A stretch of 64,000 nucleotides of DNA from Nocardiopsis sp. ATB16-24 (GCF_030271535.1 NZ_JASCXJ010000005.1:1-64000); one strand, 5' to 3'; positions 55,709 through 64,000 are shown, counted from the first letter of the stretch. Numbers and translations: made by a program. The notes: generated from the sequence alone by a model not told the origin.

Positions 55709-56191
55709 CTACACCCGCTCGTCCTCGGCCTCGCACGTCCAACGTTCCCGGTCCTGGTCGGTGACGCGTACCTCACCGCCGAGGGGCTGGGTGATGCGGA
55801 TGTGGTTACCGAACGGGTCGCGTAGCGCGCAGTCGATGCCGTAGGGCTGTTCGACCACGTCCTGGGTGAACTCCACACCCCTGGCCCTGAGCTTGTCGTA
55901 GGTGGCCCGGCAGTCGTCCGTGTTCAGTATGCAGGCCGCTCCCAACGCGCCCTTGGTCACCAGGTCGCGGACCTGCGCCGCGGTCTGCTCGCTGAGCGAG
56001 GGCGGGCCTGGAACCTCCAACAGCAGTTGGCGTTGAGGGTCCCCCGGCAGGGCCACGGTCAACCAGCGCATGAAACCCATGTCGACGTCGTTGGTGACCT
56101 GGAAGCCGAGTTTGCCGACGTAGAAGTCGAGTGCCTCGTCCTGGTCCAGGACCATGACGGAGGTGATGGCGATATCGGTGGTCGACGCCAA
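55709..56191 (-). CDS. VOC-family protein, start possibly displaced
   Basis: About 160 residues if the TTG at 56191 is used. DIAITSVMVLDQDEALDFYVGKLGFQVTNDV and the C-terminal FGNHIRITQPLGGEV delimit a complete VOC domain. No good ribosome-binding site or ATG precedes the domain; internal ATG at residue 12 would cut the first strand. The coding sequence is directly fused to the tail of a broken neighbouring gene, so the native start may have been lost. Substrate unknown. Confidence 0.75.
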   Translation of the reverse strand: MASTTDIAITSVMVLDQDEALDFYVGKLGFQVTNDVDMGFMRWLTVALPGDPQRQLLLEVPGPPSLSEQTAAQVRDLVTKGALGAACILNTDDCRATYDKLRARGVEFTQDVVEQPYGIDCALRDPFGNHIRITQPLGGEVRVTDQDRERWTCEAEDERV

Positions 56192-56192
56192 C

Positions 56193-56918
56193 CCCCTGGC
56201 GGTCGCGTTGCTGCCAGTCGCGTTCGGCCAACGCCACCAGGCCGGCGCCGTCCTGGTGGCGTCGGGTGTTCGTGGTCGGGTCCCACGGTCCGATCGGTGT
56301 GTCCAGGGCACGGGTGTCGGTCACTCACCCGTCGGGGGTCAACCGGCCCTTCTGACGGCGTTTGTGCGCAGGCACCCGGGTGTAGTCACGATCCGGCAGG
56401 TGAGGGCCCGAGACGGTGGAGTTGAGGTCGCCGGCGACCACGACCGGGAGGGCGGCGCCGACCTGGGAGGCCAGTGTCTCGGCCTCCATCAGCCTTCGGG
56501 TACCGGAGGCGTAGTCGAAGTGCGGCACGATCACCCGCACCGCACAGGAGGGTGAGTCGCGCACCGCCACGGTCCAGGTGTTGCGCTTCCACCGACTGGG
56601 GTCGGTGTCGGCGAGGGAGTACTCCACCAGGTCCAAGTGCTGGGTGTTCCACAGCAAGGCGGGCGGGTGGTCGGAGCGTTCGATCTGCCCGACGCTGATC
56701 TCGTACCGGACGTTGCACAGCTGCGACAGCAAAGCGGCGGCTTGTCTCTCCGGGCGGCCGCGGGGCATTCGCCACCGGGCCTCGTTGATCGCGATGATGG
56801 CGGGCCGGATACCGCGGACCGGCTCCATGATGGAGTTGAGCAGGTGCAGGTTCGTGCCGCTGGCGAGCCTGTCCTTGAGGTTGACCAAGGCCAGGGGCAA
56901 CTCGTGCGTTCGGGTCAT
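56193..56918 (-). pseudogene. Endonuclease/exonuclease/phosphatase-family gene, broken
   Basis: Reads from 56918 as an EEP fold: INEARWRMPRG carries the metal-ligand Glu and VVAGDLNSTVSGPHLPDRDY the GDLN motif. At 56325-56327 a TGA interrupts the frame. The same frame resumes at once as TDTRALDTPIGPWDPTTNTRR and continues to about 56193, which looks like the next part of the same protein. The C-terminal catalytic SDH motif was not found, so the gene is both nonsense-mutated and truncated. Family call is moderate. Confidence 0.7.
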
Positions 56919-56959
56919 CGGCTTCCTGCCGTCATCACGTTGGTGGTGAGCACCTGGTC

Positions 56960-57190
56960 TCAGGTGGTGGGGTGGCGGCGTAGCAGAGCACGACGTTCAC
57001 GTTCGGTCATGCCGCCCCACACACCGAACTGGATCCGGTTCTCCAGTGCTTCTCGCAGGCAGGGCAGGCGCACCGGACAGCCTCGGCATATGCGCTTGGC
57101 GCGGTGCTGCTCCGCACCAGAGACGAACAACTCGTCAGGGTCGGTGTCACGGCAGGCAGCACGAGCATCAAGGAACATCGTGTTTTCCAT
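56960..57190 (-). CDS. WhiB-family transcriptional regulator
   Basis: 76 residues. Cysteines C13, C35, C38, C44 (C-x21-C-x2-C-x5-C) bind a 4Fe-4S cluster, and FGVWGGMTERERR is the GVWGG turn followed by the basic DNA-binding tail. Short relative to WhiB1-7, but complete. Orphan WhiB genes often accompany mobile or phage-like regions; here it abuts the broken EEP gene and the first insertion sequence. Confidence 0.95.
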   Translation of the reverse strand: MENTMFLDARAACRDTDPDELFVSGAEQHRAKRICRGCPVRLPCLREALENRIQFGVWGGMTERERRALLRRHPTT

Positions 57191-57258
57191 GAGGTTGGGA
57201 GGTGCCGGATGTCCTCACACCGGCCCCATCGAGCGTGAGGACACCCCGCGGGAAAAGT

Positions 57259-58721
57259 ACTCCAGTTGTAGATCCGGTTTGTTGTGACCTGGAACCATTT
57301 GCCGAAGATGGCAGCACGGCAAGCCGTTGATTTGGGGATTCGCCGGACACACGGACGGCCACCGCGTGATCATCGGTGGTTGTGAAGACAACGAAGAGCC
57401 CCGCGGTGGCCGCTGAACTCAGCGTAGCGGCCCAGCGCCGGCCGCACCGGCTGAACGAACTGATCCACACCATCTGCCCCCGCTTGGCCCGCCCTGAGAC
57501 CCGGCACACCGCCGGCGACCTCCTGCGCGGCCTGCTCGCGCCGCTGGCACGCAAGAACTGCTGGACTTTGGCCGAACACGTCGGCCAGCCCAGCCCCTAC
57601 CGCTTCCAGCACCTGCTGAGCCGGGCTGCGGTAGACACAGAAGGCCTGATCGCCGACTTGCACGCCTACACCCGCACCCACCTGGGAGACCAGGACGCGG
57701 TCCTGGTCGTGGACGAGACCGGCGACCTGAAGAAAGGCACCGCGACCGTCGGTGTCCAACGTCAATACACCGGTACCGCCGGGCGCATCGAGAACGCCCA
57801 GGTCGCGGTCTACCTGGCCTACGCGACCCCCGCCGGGCACGCCCTCATCGACCGCCGCCTCTACCTGCCCCGCTCCTGGACCGATGAATCTGGGCGCCTC
57901 CAAGCCGCCGGCGTTCCTGCCAGCACCGTCTTCGCCACCAAACCCGAACTGGCCCAGCAGATGGTCACTGCCGCTGTGGCCGCGGGTACACCCGCCCCCT
58001 GGGTGACGGCCGACGAAGTCTACGGCCAGCACCAAGGGCTGCGCCAGGCCTTGGAGGAACACCAGATCGGTTACGTGATGGCCGTGCCACGCACCGAGCG
58101 CGTTTTGCTGCCGCGCAGACCAGCTACCGTCGCCGAACTGGCGGTGCTCGCGCCCGCCTCCGCCTGGCAACGCCGTTCGGCCGCCGGCGGCGCTAAAGGA
58201 GAACGCTTCTACGACTGGATGCTGATCGATGCCGAACTCATCCCTGAGGGATACCGGTGGGTGCTGATGCGACGCCACCGCAGCAGCGGTGAGCTGGCGT
58301 TCTACCGGTGCTACGCACCTCAAAAGGTGCCTCTTCAACGCTTGGTGGCCGTTGCCGGACGCCGGTGGGCGGTCGAGGAAGGATTCCAGCAGGGCAAGGG
58401 CTTGGCCGGGCTGGACGAACACCAGGTCAGGACGTGGACGTCCTGGCAGCGGCGGAGTCTGTTTTCGATGCTGGCTTATGCGTTCCTGGCGGCTACGGCC
58501 GCCATCGAGGGCCACCAGAACCCACCTACGGGCGCTTTGATCGCGTTGACCTGCAACGAGATCGCTCACCTGCTCAATGCCCTGTTCACCACGGAACCCG
58601 ACATCGAGCATGTGCTGGGCTGGTCGCTGTTCAGACGCTCGCACCAAGCCACCGCACGCCAGTACCACTACCGCGGACAGGCCATCCGAGAACTATGACA
58701 AACCGGATCTACAACTGGAGT
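57259..58721 (+). mobile_element. IS701-like insertion sequence (IS-A)
   Basis: Perfect 24-bp terminal inverted repeats (57259-57282 and 58698-58721, reading ACTCCAGTTGTAGATCCGG...) bound one transposase gene. No clear target-site duplication was found. The right end lies 1 bp from the second element. Confidence 0.93.
57376..58698 (+). CDS. IS701-family transposase
   Basis: 440 residues, DDE type. VLVVDETGDLKKG gives the first Asp, WVTADEVYG the second, and WAVEEGFQQGKGLAGLDEHQVR the Glu region with the YREK-like context of the IS4 superclade. Domain order and terminal repeats fit IS701. Its TGA stop overlaps the first base of the right repeat. It appears intact. Confidence 0.93.
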   Translation: MVVKTTKSPAVAAELSVAAQRRPHRLNELIHTICPRLARPETRHTAGDLLRGLLAPLARKNCWTLAEHVGQPSPYRFQHLLSRAAVDTEGLIADLHAYTRTHLGDQDAVLVVDETGDLKKGTATVGVQRQYTGTAGRIENAQVAVYLAYATPAGHALIDRRLYLPRSWTDESGRLQAAGVPASTVFATKPELAQQMVTAAVAAGTPAPWVTADEVYGQHQGLRQALEEHQIGYVMAVPRTERVLLPRRPATVAELAVLAPASAWQRRSAAGGAKGERFYDWMLIDAELIPEGYRWVLMRRHRSSGELAFYRCYAPQKVPLQRLVAVAGRRWAVEEGFQQGKGLAGLDEHQVRTWTSWQRRSLFSMLAYAFLAATAAIEGHQNPPTGALIALTCNEIAHLLNALFTTEPDIEHVLGWSLFRRSHQATARQYHYRGQAIREL

Positions 58722-58722
58722 G

Positions 58723-60083
58723 TTAGCACGACAGTCGTAGATCGTTGTGTTCTATCCTGTGGTCGTGGTGGATGATGTCTCGACACAGGATGTCGCGGCC
58801 TGGCGGGCCGGGTTGGATGAGCTGTTCGACCGCTTGGCCGGGTGCTTTGGTCGGGTGGAGTCGCGCAGGTGGGCCAGGGCGTATCTGACCGGGTTGCTGG
58901 CACCGGTGGAACGCAAGAACGGCTGGCAGCTGGCCGAGGCCGCTGGTGCGGACGATCCGACGGGGATCCAGCACTTCGTGGACCGTTCCCGCTGGGACGC
59001 CGATGCCGTGCGCGATGCGGTGCGATCCTACGTCGCCCAGGCCCTGGCCGGGCCCCAGGGAGTACTCGTGGTGGATGAGACCGGCTTCGTCAAGAAGGGA
59101 CGACTTTCCGTCGGGGTCCAGCGCCAGTATTCGGGCACCGCCGGGAGGGTGGAGAACTGCCAGCTCGGTGTGTTCCTGGCCTACGCCGCACCCCAGGGGC
59201 GGGCGTTGATCGATCGTGAGCTGTACCTGCCCAGGTCCTGGATTGATGATCCGCACCGGTGCGCACAAGCAGGGATCCCCGACGAGCGCCGCGCCCAAGG
59301 GGTGCTGACCAAGCCGCGCCTGGCCGAGGCCATGATCGGTCGTGCACTGGAGGCTGGGGTCCAGGCCGGGTGGGTGGTCGCTGATTCCGCCTACGGCCGT
59401 GATGGGAGGTTCCGCGCCTTCTGCGAAGCACGTCGGATGCCCTACGTGGTGGAGGTCCCGGTCAAGCAGACCGTCGCCGACCTGGATGGGCGCCGCCGCG
59501 TGGACACCCTCATCGGCCGTGCTCCCGCTGAGGCGTGGCACCGTGTCTCGGCCGGTGAGGGGGTGCGCGGTGAGCGCGTCTACGACTGGGCCTGGGCCAC
59601 TCTGCCCGCCGTGGAGGAGGTTCCGGCCGGGTTCGTGCGCACTTTGTTGGCCCGGCGCTCGGTCGACGATCCCACCGACATCGCCTACTACCTGTGCTTT
59701 CATCCCGACTCCCTTGGGCGGGAGGAGGTCGTGCGGGTGGTCGGGGCCCGGTGGGCGATCGAAGAGTGCTTCCAAGCGGCCAAGAACGAGACCGGCCTGG
59801 ACCACTACCAGGTTCGCAAGTGGGAGCCGTGGTATCGGCACATCACCATGGCCATGGCAGCCCATGCCTTCCTGGCTGTGACCGCTGCCATGGACCCAAA
59901 AGCCCACGCGGGCTGGGTCGCCTCACAGTCGCCGAGATCCGCCGTCTCTTGGCGTTGACCCTGCACCCCGCTCGCACCCTGCAGCGTGCTTTGACCGCTT
60001 CTTCCTGGCGCCGCCGCCACCAAACACGCGCACGATACTTCCACCACAAGCGAAGACACAACGATCTACGACTGTCATGCTAA
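58723..60083 (+). mobile_element. Second IS701-like insertion sequence (IS-B), right end cut by IS630 element
   Basis: Left repeat TTAGCACGACAGTCGTAGATCG (58723 on) matches right end (60056-60083) over 28 bp with one mismatch. Starts 2 bp after IS-A. If the IS630 insertion is removed, the ends become CACGACAG...CTGTCATG flanked by TTAG on the left and CTAG on the right, close to a 4-bp YTAG target duplication. Confidence 0.88.
58747..59958 (+). CDS. IS701-family transposase with -1 frame change near the C-terminus
   Basis: The zero frame gives 403 residues: VLVVDETGFVKKG and WVVADSAYG hold two catalytic Asp, and WAIEECFQAAKNETGLDHYQVRKWEPWYR the Glu region. At 59895-59901 the sequence is C CCA AAA, a canonical -1 slippery heptamer; a short stem-loop follows immediately. 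The zero frame then loses homology and stops at 59958, while the -1 frame continues with LTVAEIRRLLAL and ends at 60083, giving a 445-residue product comparable to the 440 of IS-A. Either programmed frameshifting or a recent 1-base mutation explains this. Confidence 0.88.
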   Translation: MFYPVVVVDDVSTQDVAAWRAGLDELFDRLAGCFGRVESRRWARAYLTGLLAPVERKNGWQLAEAAGADDPTGIQHFVDRSRWDADAVRDAVRSYVAQALAGPQGVLVVDETGFVKKGRLSVGVQRQYSGTAGRVENCQLGVFLAYAAPQGRALIDRELYLPRSWIDDPHRCAQAGIPDERRAQGVLTKPRLAEAMIGRALEAGVQAGWVVADSAYGRDGRFRAFCEARRMPYVVEVPVKQTVADLDGRRRVDTLIGRAPAEAWHRVSAGEGVRGERVYDWAWATLPAVEEVPAGFVRTLLARRSVDDPTDIAYYLCFHPDSLGREEVVRVVGARWAIEECFQAAKNETGLDHYQVRKWEPWYRHITMAMAAHAFLAVTAAMDPKAHAGWVASQSPRSAVSWR

Positions 60084-61123
60084 GCGCCTTTCCTGAAGTC
60101 CTGCACGTAACCAGCGGGGAACCATGGGCTGGTCCAGGGCGCGGCGGTAGCAAGTAGCTGGTCGGGCGAACGAGCGCGGAAGAAGGCGTGCACCTGCCGT
60201 CGTCGCCCGGGCCGGCTCACCGCGGTGTTGGCCACATACGCCTTCAACGCCGCCCAGACGCGTTCGGCCGGGTTGTCGTGCGGGCTGTAGCGCGCCCCGA
60301 ACCACACGTGCAGGCCCGGGTGGGCGGCCACGAACGCCCGCACCAGACGGGCATGGTGGATGCTGTCGTTGTCGCAGACCACCACGACCGCCGGAGCGGC
60401 CGGGAAAGCGGCCACCACCTGCTCCAGCAGGGCCACGAAGTCAGCCGCGCGTCGCCTGCCCAACCGGTACACCCATCGCCCGGTGGTCACCTCCAGCGCC
60501 CCCAGCACGGTGATCTGCCGGTTGCGGCCGGGGGTGGGGATGTGCGGGCGGTGTCCGCGCAGTGTCCAGGTCGCGCGCAGGGTGGGCAACAGGTGCAGGT
60601 GCGTCTCGTCCTCGACCCAGACGACCGCCCCGGCAGGCAGCAGGCGCATCCGGGCGGCGAGCGCGGCCACGACGGCATCGTGTGCGGGGTCGCCGCGGGC
60701 CACGGCTTTGGGGCGGCGCCACACGGCGACCTGGCGCACCCGGCGATACAGGGTGCGCGCGCTCATGCGGGGTCGGCCCAGGTGACGCCGGATGTGGGTG
60801 AGGGTCCACGGTCCGGGGCGCTGGAGCAGCGCGGTGATCCGCGCGTACAGCCGTGGGCCGCCTAGGCGGGGACGGCCGGTGCGGGGCCGGTCGGCCAGTC
60901 CGGGCAGGCCTTGGTGGTTGTAGCGGGTGATCCAGCGGCGCACGGTGGCGGGGTGGTAGTCCAGCAGCGCGGCGATCTGGGCGGGGGTGAGGCCGTGCAG
61001 GGACAGCAGAACCATCACCGCGCGCAGGGCCACTCTCCAGGGGCCTTTGAGTTGGTGGTGCAGGTGGGTGATGTCGCTGGTGGGGGCTTGGGCGAACACG
61101 GTGGGCGGGCGCATACTGATCAC
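60080..61123 (-). CDS. IS630-family transposase
   Basis: 347 residues. N-terminal helix-turn-helix (LTPAQIAALLDYHPATVRRWITRY) followed by the DDE domain: VWVEDETHLHLLP, VVVVCDNDSIHHARLVRAF and RYSPHDNPAERVWAALKAYV, the last containing the Glu with the DNPAE motif diagnostic of IS630/Tc1-like enzymes. Stop codon TAG is formed from the target TA plus one flanking base. Confidence 0.93.
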   Translation of the reverse strand: MISMRPPTVFAQAPTSDITHLHHQLKGPWRVALRAVMVLLSLHGLTPAQIAALLDYHPATVRRWITRYNHQGLPGLADRPRTGRPRLGGPRLYARITALLQRPGPWTLTHIRRHLGRPRMSARTLYRRVRQVAVWRRPKAVARGDPAHDAVVAALAARMRLLPAGAVVWVEDETHLHLLPTLRATWTLRGHRPHIPTPGRNRQITVLGALEVTTGRWVYRLGRRRAADFVALLEQVVAAFPAAPAVVVVCDNDSIHHARLVRAFVAAHPGLHVWFGARYSPHDNPAERVWAALKAYVANTAVSRPGRRRQVHAFFRARSPDQLLATAAPWTSPWFPAGYVQDFRKGA

Positions 61124-61246
61124 GACCTCGCCGGGTGGTCAGACGATGGTGCAACTTCGATCCAACCCCTGGCGGGGTCCTTGTCAACACGCGCTCGCTG
61201 CCGCGTCCTGGCCTGGGGTTACGCGCAAAACTTCTAAGTAGGCGCT
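60083..61246 (-). mobile_element. IS630-like insertion sequence (IS-C), nested in the IS-B end
   Basis: Imperfect inverted repeats, AGCGCCTTTCCTGAAG (from 60083) and its counterpart ending at 61246 (16 of 24 bp match). A duplicated TA flanks it at 60081-60082 and 61247-61248, the hallmark of IS630/Tc1 insertion. It splits the right end of IS-B and also supplies the stop codon of the neighbouring leftward gene. Confidence 0.9.
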
Positions 61247-61809
61247 TAGACCAACGCCGCGAGCACCGCTTGCTCGTCGCCCCACTGGGCACGGAGCCGT
61301 CGCTTTCCCTCGGGGGCGACGTCCAAGACATGCGGGAGCAGTATCTTCCCGTTCGGAGCCGGTCGGTTGCCGTCATTGGCGGTCCCAGGCTCACTGAAGA
61401 CGAGAACCTGCTGGGGCCTTCGTTCCAGGAGGCGGCCTTCCTTCCAGACCTCCAGTTCCGCCTGTTCCTGTTCTCCAGTGAGGGCACGCTGGAAACAGGC
61501 GACGGCGACCTCGTCCTTGGTGCCGTTGTAGACCCAGCGTGTCCCCAGAGTAGAGTGCTCCATCGTGCCGACGAGGTGGTCTTCGTGACCGTGTAGGGGC
61601 TCGCCCCGGTAGGTCAGCGGCACATGGAGCAATCGTGCCCCGCGGCGGAGTAGAAAGGCCTCCACACCGACCTCTCCGTTTGGGTCGTCGAATCTGTACT
61701 TGCCCAGGACCTCATCAGACCCCCGCCCCGCCCACGGTTGGCTGTCCAGCCAGGCACTAATCAACGTTAGTTTGCTCGGGGTGACAGTAGCTTTGTGAAT
61801 GATCGCCAT
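61246..61809 (-). CDS. Maltokinase N-terminal-cap-like domain protein, 3' end modified by IS insertion
   Basis: About 187 residues. AIIHKATVTPSKLTLISAWL start, VLGKYRFDDPNGEVGVEAFLLRRG, VPLTYRGEPLHGHEDHLVGTMEHSTLGTRWVYN and a C-terminal DVAPEGKRRLRAQWG match the stand-alone Mak_N_cap-like proteins of actinobacteria, whose role is unknown. Its stop TAA at 61246-61248 is made by the IS630 junction (TA plus A), so the natural C-terminus may have been a few residues longer or different. ATG at 61809 is not preceded by a clear ribosome-binding site. Confidence 0.8.
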   Translation of the reverse strand: MAIIHKATVTPSKLTLISAWLDSQPWAGRGSDEVLGKYRFDDPNGEVGVEAFLLRRGARLLHVPLTYRGEPLHGHEDHLVGTMEHSTLGTRWVYNGTKDEVAVACFQRALTGEQEQAELEVWKEGRLLERRPQQVLVFSEPGTANDGNRPAPNGKILLPHVLDVAPEGKRRLRAQWGDEQAVLAALV

Positions 61810-62726
61810 GGGCACCAGTATCCGTCAGAAGTGTTCGAGGAGGAAGCCGACTCCCAACCCAGCCCCGGCATTTCGATTGGAGTACAGGACGTCTGCTCCT
61901 TCACCCTTCCTATTTTTCCGGGACCATGCTATTAGTCTCTGTTCGGGACCTTGAGGCGCCTCAACCCTGAGACCAGGGTTGTGGTATCTGGCGTTGCGCT
62001 GCACCCAACTGGTTGGCTTTGAGTGTCGACGTTCTGGCGAGAAGTCACACCGTATGGATCCGTGTCGAGCTCTCCTTCCCCCCGCTCCACGGAACCGACC
62101 ACATACCATCCTCTGAGCCTCTGCGATAGCAGGCCCCTGGGTTGCCGCGAATAGAACCCATCTCAGGATTCCCAGAAGATGCATCCTTTTAATGTCGTCT
62201 TCTCGTTGCAGGATGTGACGATGGACCAGAGTCAGCACCAGAAGACCTGACCTCCCTTGCGAGCAGAAAGCTCCACTGTGGCCGGATCCGGCCACTACTT
62301 TGGTCCCCGTGTTGCTCTTCGCCTTCCTTCGGGGCAGCCGTCTCACCTTGGGTGACGCACCTTCGCTCTGGCTGTGACCTGCGCTCGAGCATCCGCGAAG
62401 TGGCACGGTGATCGACCTTACTTCATCCGACGCGGGATGGCGAACGCCTCATGATCCACGGGGATTATTCCAATGTCAAACAACAAGGAACAAGGTAGGT
62501 GTGAGAAATAACCGCGCGCCACGAAAGGGTTGCCCTCTGAACTGTAGGGTGACAGCCTGGTGCGGCTCCAGGACCTCCGTCTTTCCAAGGCAGATGTCGG
62601 GCAGGTTTTTGGAGTACGAGTGTGTCCTATAAAGATTTGGGCGCGATCAGTTCTTCTGGGAGAGAACTTGAAGTCTGTCCTCGTGCCTACCGCCCATGTG
62701 CCAGGCGTGGCAAAAGGAGAATCCAG
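61810..62726. other. Gene-poor, lower-GC stretch
   Basis: About 900 bp with no convincing gene; GC content drops compared with the rest of the window. It could be a remnant from recombination. The only clear signal is AAAAGGAGA at 62712-62720, the ribosome-binding site of the next gene. Confidence 0.4.
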
Positions 62727-64000
62727 ATGTCATTTGAAAATCCGGGATCAAGTCGCCGTTCGTTCTTTCTTCAGAGCGGCCTGGTCGGGGGTGGTGTGGC
62801 ATTGGGGTTGCAAACTTCGTCCTCCCCGTCTCCAGCATCTCTCTCTTCGGATTCAAATTTCAATCATGACGCAAAGGCAAGCAATTACGTGGTGAGTGGA
62901 GACGACTTCGATTTCACCCAGGAATCTGCGGCACTATCTCCGGAAAAGATCGTCGATACCGCATGTCAGTTCTGTAATTCTCATTGCGGTATGAAGGTAT
63001 CCCTGAAATCCGGACGTGTTATTGGTATTAGTGGTGAAGAAGAGGACCATGTTCAGGATGGAAACCTTTGCGTTAAAGCGAAGATGATGCCCGAATTGGT
63101 CTACAACCATCACCGGATCACCACGCCCCTACGTCGGGTCTCAGGGCAGAAGGGCAGCAAGGACTCGCGTTTCGAACCCGTCTCGTGGGAGAAGGCGCTA
63201 CGCGCCATCGCTGAGAAAATAGTGGGACTACGTGATGCAGGAGAAGCCCGCGCCATCGCCAACCGCACCACCGGGCGTATGCCCCGGGGTTCCGCAGACC
63301 TGATCGCACGTCTGTTCTCACTGCTCGGTAGCCCTAACAACACCGACGTGGGACCGGTCTGTAACGATGCCGGGGCCAATGCTCTATCCAGCACTTTCGG
63401 GCTGGGGTACTTCACTAACGGCTATGGCGTGGACGAGGCCACAGGGAAGCACGATCTCGGCTCGGCCGAGTATTTTCTGTTCCTCGGAACCAACCAGGCT
63501 GAAACCCATCCGGTCACCTTCGAGTATCTGCTGCGTGAGCGCGCCAGGACGGGAGCGAAGCTGGTCGTGGTCGATCCCAGACTCACGCCTACCGGAGCCC
63601 AAGCCGACCTGTGGGTGTCCTCGAAACCCCACACGGACCAGGCTCTGCTTCTGGCGATCCTGCACCATGTCGTGGCGCAGAATTTGTATGACAAGAATTT
63701 CATCGACCAATGGGTAGTGGGATTTGAGGAACTGCGCCGGCATCTGCTTGAACACACCTACACACCCGAATGGGCCGCCGATGTCACCGGTGTGCCCGCC
63801 CAGACCATCAAACAGATCGCTGAGGAGTATGCCGGTGCATCTCCTGCCGCCATCGTCTGTAACGCTGGCATCTCCCATCAACTCGGAGCTTTCGACACCT
63901 ATCGCTGCCTGGCCTTCCTCGCTGCGATCACCGGCAATATCGGTCTACCTGGCGGTGGTTGCAACTTCATGCACAACACGTGGCCGGGAAAAATGTACCT
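62727..64000 (+). CDS. Tat-exported molybdopterin oxidoreductase (partial, runs off the right edge)
   Basis: 424 codons seen, no stop before the window end. ATG at 62727 follows AAAGGAGA by 6 bp. The N-terminus has a twin-arginine signal (SSRRSFFLQSGLVGGGVALG). C80-x2-C83-x3-C87-x27-C115 is the 4Fe-4S motif of the DMSO-reductase family, and GPVCNDAGANAL gives Cys212 at the molybdenum-ligand position. FLFLGTNQAETHPVTFEYLLRERAR and GISHQLGAFDTYRCLAFLAAITGNIGLPGGG bind the pterins. Substrate class (formate, nitrate, arsenate, sulfur oxyanion) cannot be told without the rest. Codon use is far less GC-biased, pointing to recent horizontal origin. Confidence 0.92.
   Translation, partial: MSFENPGSSRRSFFLQSGLVGGGVALGLQTSSSPSPASLSSDSNFNHDAKASNYVVSGDDFDFTQESAALSPEKIVDTACQFCNSHCGMKVSLKSGRVIGISGEEEDHVQDGNLCVKAKMMPELVYNHHRITTPLRRVSGQKGSKDSRFEPVSWEKALRAIAEKIVGLRDAGEARAIANRTTGRMPRGSADLIARLFSLLGSPNNTDVGPVCNDAGANALSSTFGLGYFTNGYGVDEATGKHDLGSAEYFLFLGTNQAETHPVTFEYLLRERARTGAKLVVVDPRLTPTGAQADLWVSSKPHTDQALLLAILHHVVAQNLYDKNFIDQWVVGFEELRRHLLEHTYTPEWAADVTGVPAQTIKQIAEEYAGASPAAIVCNAGISHQLGAFDTYRCLAFLAAITGNIGLPGGGCNFMHNTWPGKMY

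Noticed and set aside
53259-55742. Minus-strand frames over anmK and the symporter
   Set aside because: Gln/His/Gly-rich shadows without domains.
57259-61248. A composite transposon carrying cargo
   Set aside because: The three elements abut or nest with no cargo gene between them, and their ends are unrelated pairs except the two IS701-like ones.
61825-62406. 193-codon minus-strand frame in the lower-GC stretch
   Set aside because: No start context, mixed composition, no recognisable fold. Left as gene-free.

Overview
The window is very GC-rich, uses GTG/TTG starts freely, carries WhiB, Zur-type and DtxR-type signals, a mismatch-specific uracil glycosylase and many 4-bp start/stop overlaps. 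This points to a filamentous or related high-GC actinobacterium; the gene set would fit the Streptosporangiales (Nocardiopsis-like), which is inference only. No rRNA, tRNA, CRISPR array or replication origin was seen.

Layout. 1-4.4 kb: end of a fused oligopeptide ABC ATPase, a zinc-independent ribosomal protein pair (L33, L31) behind a possible Zur box, and a large membrane protein with a pseudokinase-like middle. 4.5-18.6 kb: a glycan island. A GT9 gene and a CBS-domain gene face leftward. A rightward operon of seven genes, each overlapping the next by 4 bp, encodes a carbamoyltransferase, a GT2 transferase fused to a GmhB-like phosphatase, a GT9 heptosyltransferase, two more glycosyltransferases, GmhA and HldE. 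Two SDR enzymes and two GT2 transferases follow. Together they look able to make an ADP-heptose from sedoheptulose 7-phosphate and build a carbamoylated, heptose-containing glycan. 18.6-28.6 kb: mixed metabolism (DinB-like protein, acyl-CoA dehydrogenase, type II dehydroquinase, histidine phosphatase, FdhF-like molybdoenzyme, YbaK-like deacylase, lipoprotein, Zn alcohol dehydrogenase, GH16 glucanase). 28.9-34.9 kb: an iron-siderophore locus with binding lipoprotein, a heterodimeric exporter-fold ABC pair and a SIP-type ferric-siderophore reductase, with three DtxR/IdeR-like boxes.

35.4-42.1 kb: a VOC protein and a complete Mrp antiporter operon (MrpA fused to MrpB, then C, D, E, F, G). 42.2-50.9 kb: flavin monooxygenase, Mug glycosylase, tandem UspA, ketopantoate reductase-like protein, class V aminotransferase, and a CPBP-protease/glycosidase fusion divergent from a TetR gene across a nested 45-bp dyad. 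51-55.6 kb: argG with a probable leaderless promoter, anhydro-MurNAc kinase and a sodium/solute symporter.

55.7-64 kb: a decaying, mobile-element-rich end. A broken endonuclease/phosphatase-family gene and a WhiB gene precede three abutting or nested insertion sequences: two IS701-like elements (one with a frame change at a canonical C CCA AAA slippery site) and one IS630-like element inserted in the right end of the second. The IS630 element also forms the stop of a maltokinase-cap-like gene. The last 1.2 kb holds the 5' part of a visibly lower-GC, Tat-exported molybdopterin oxidoreductase that runs off the window.
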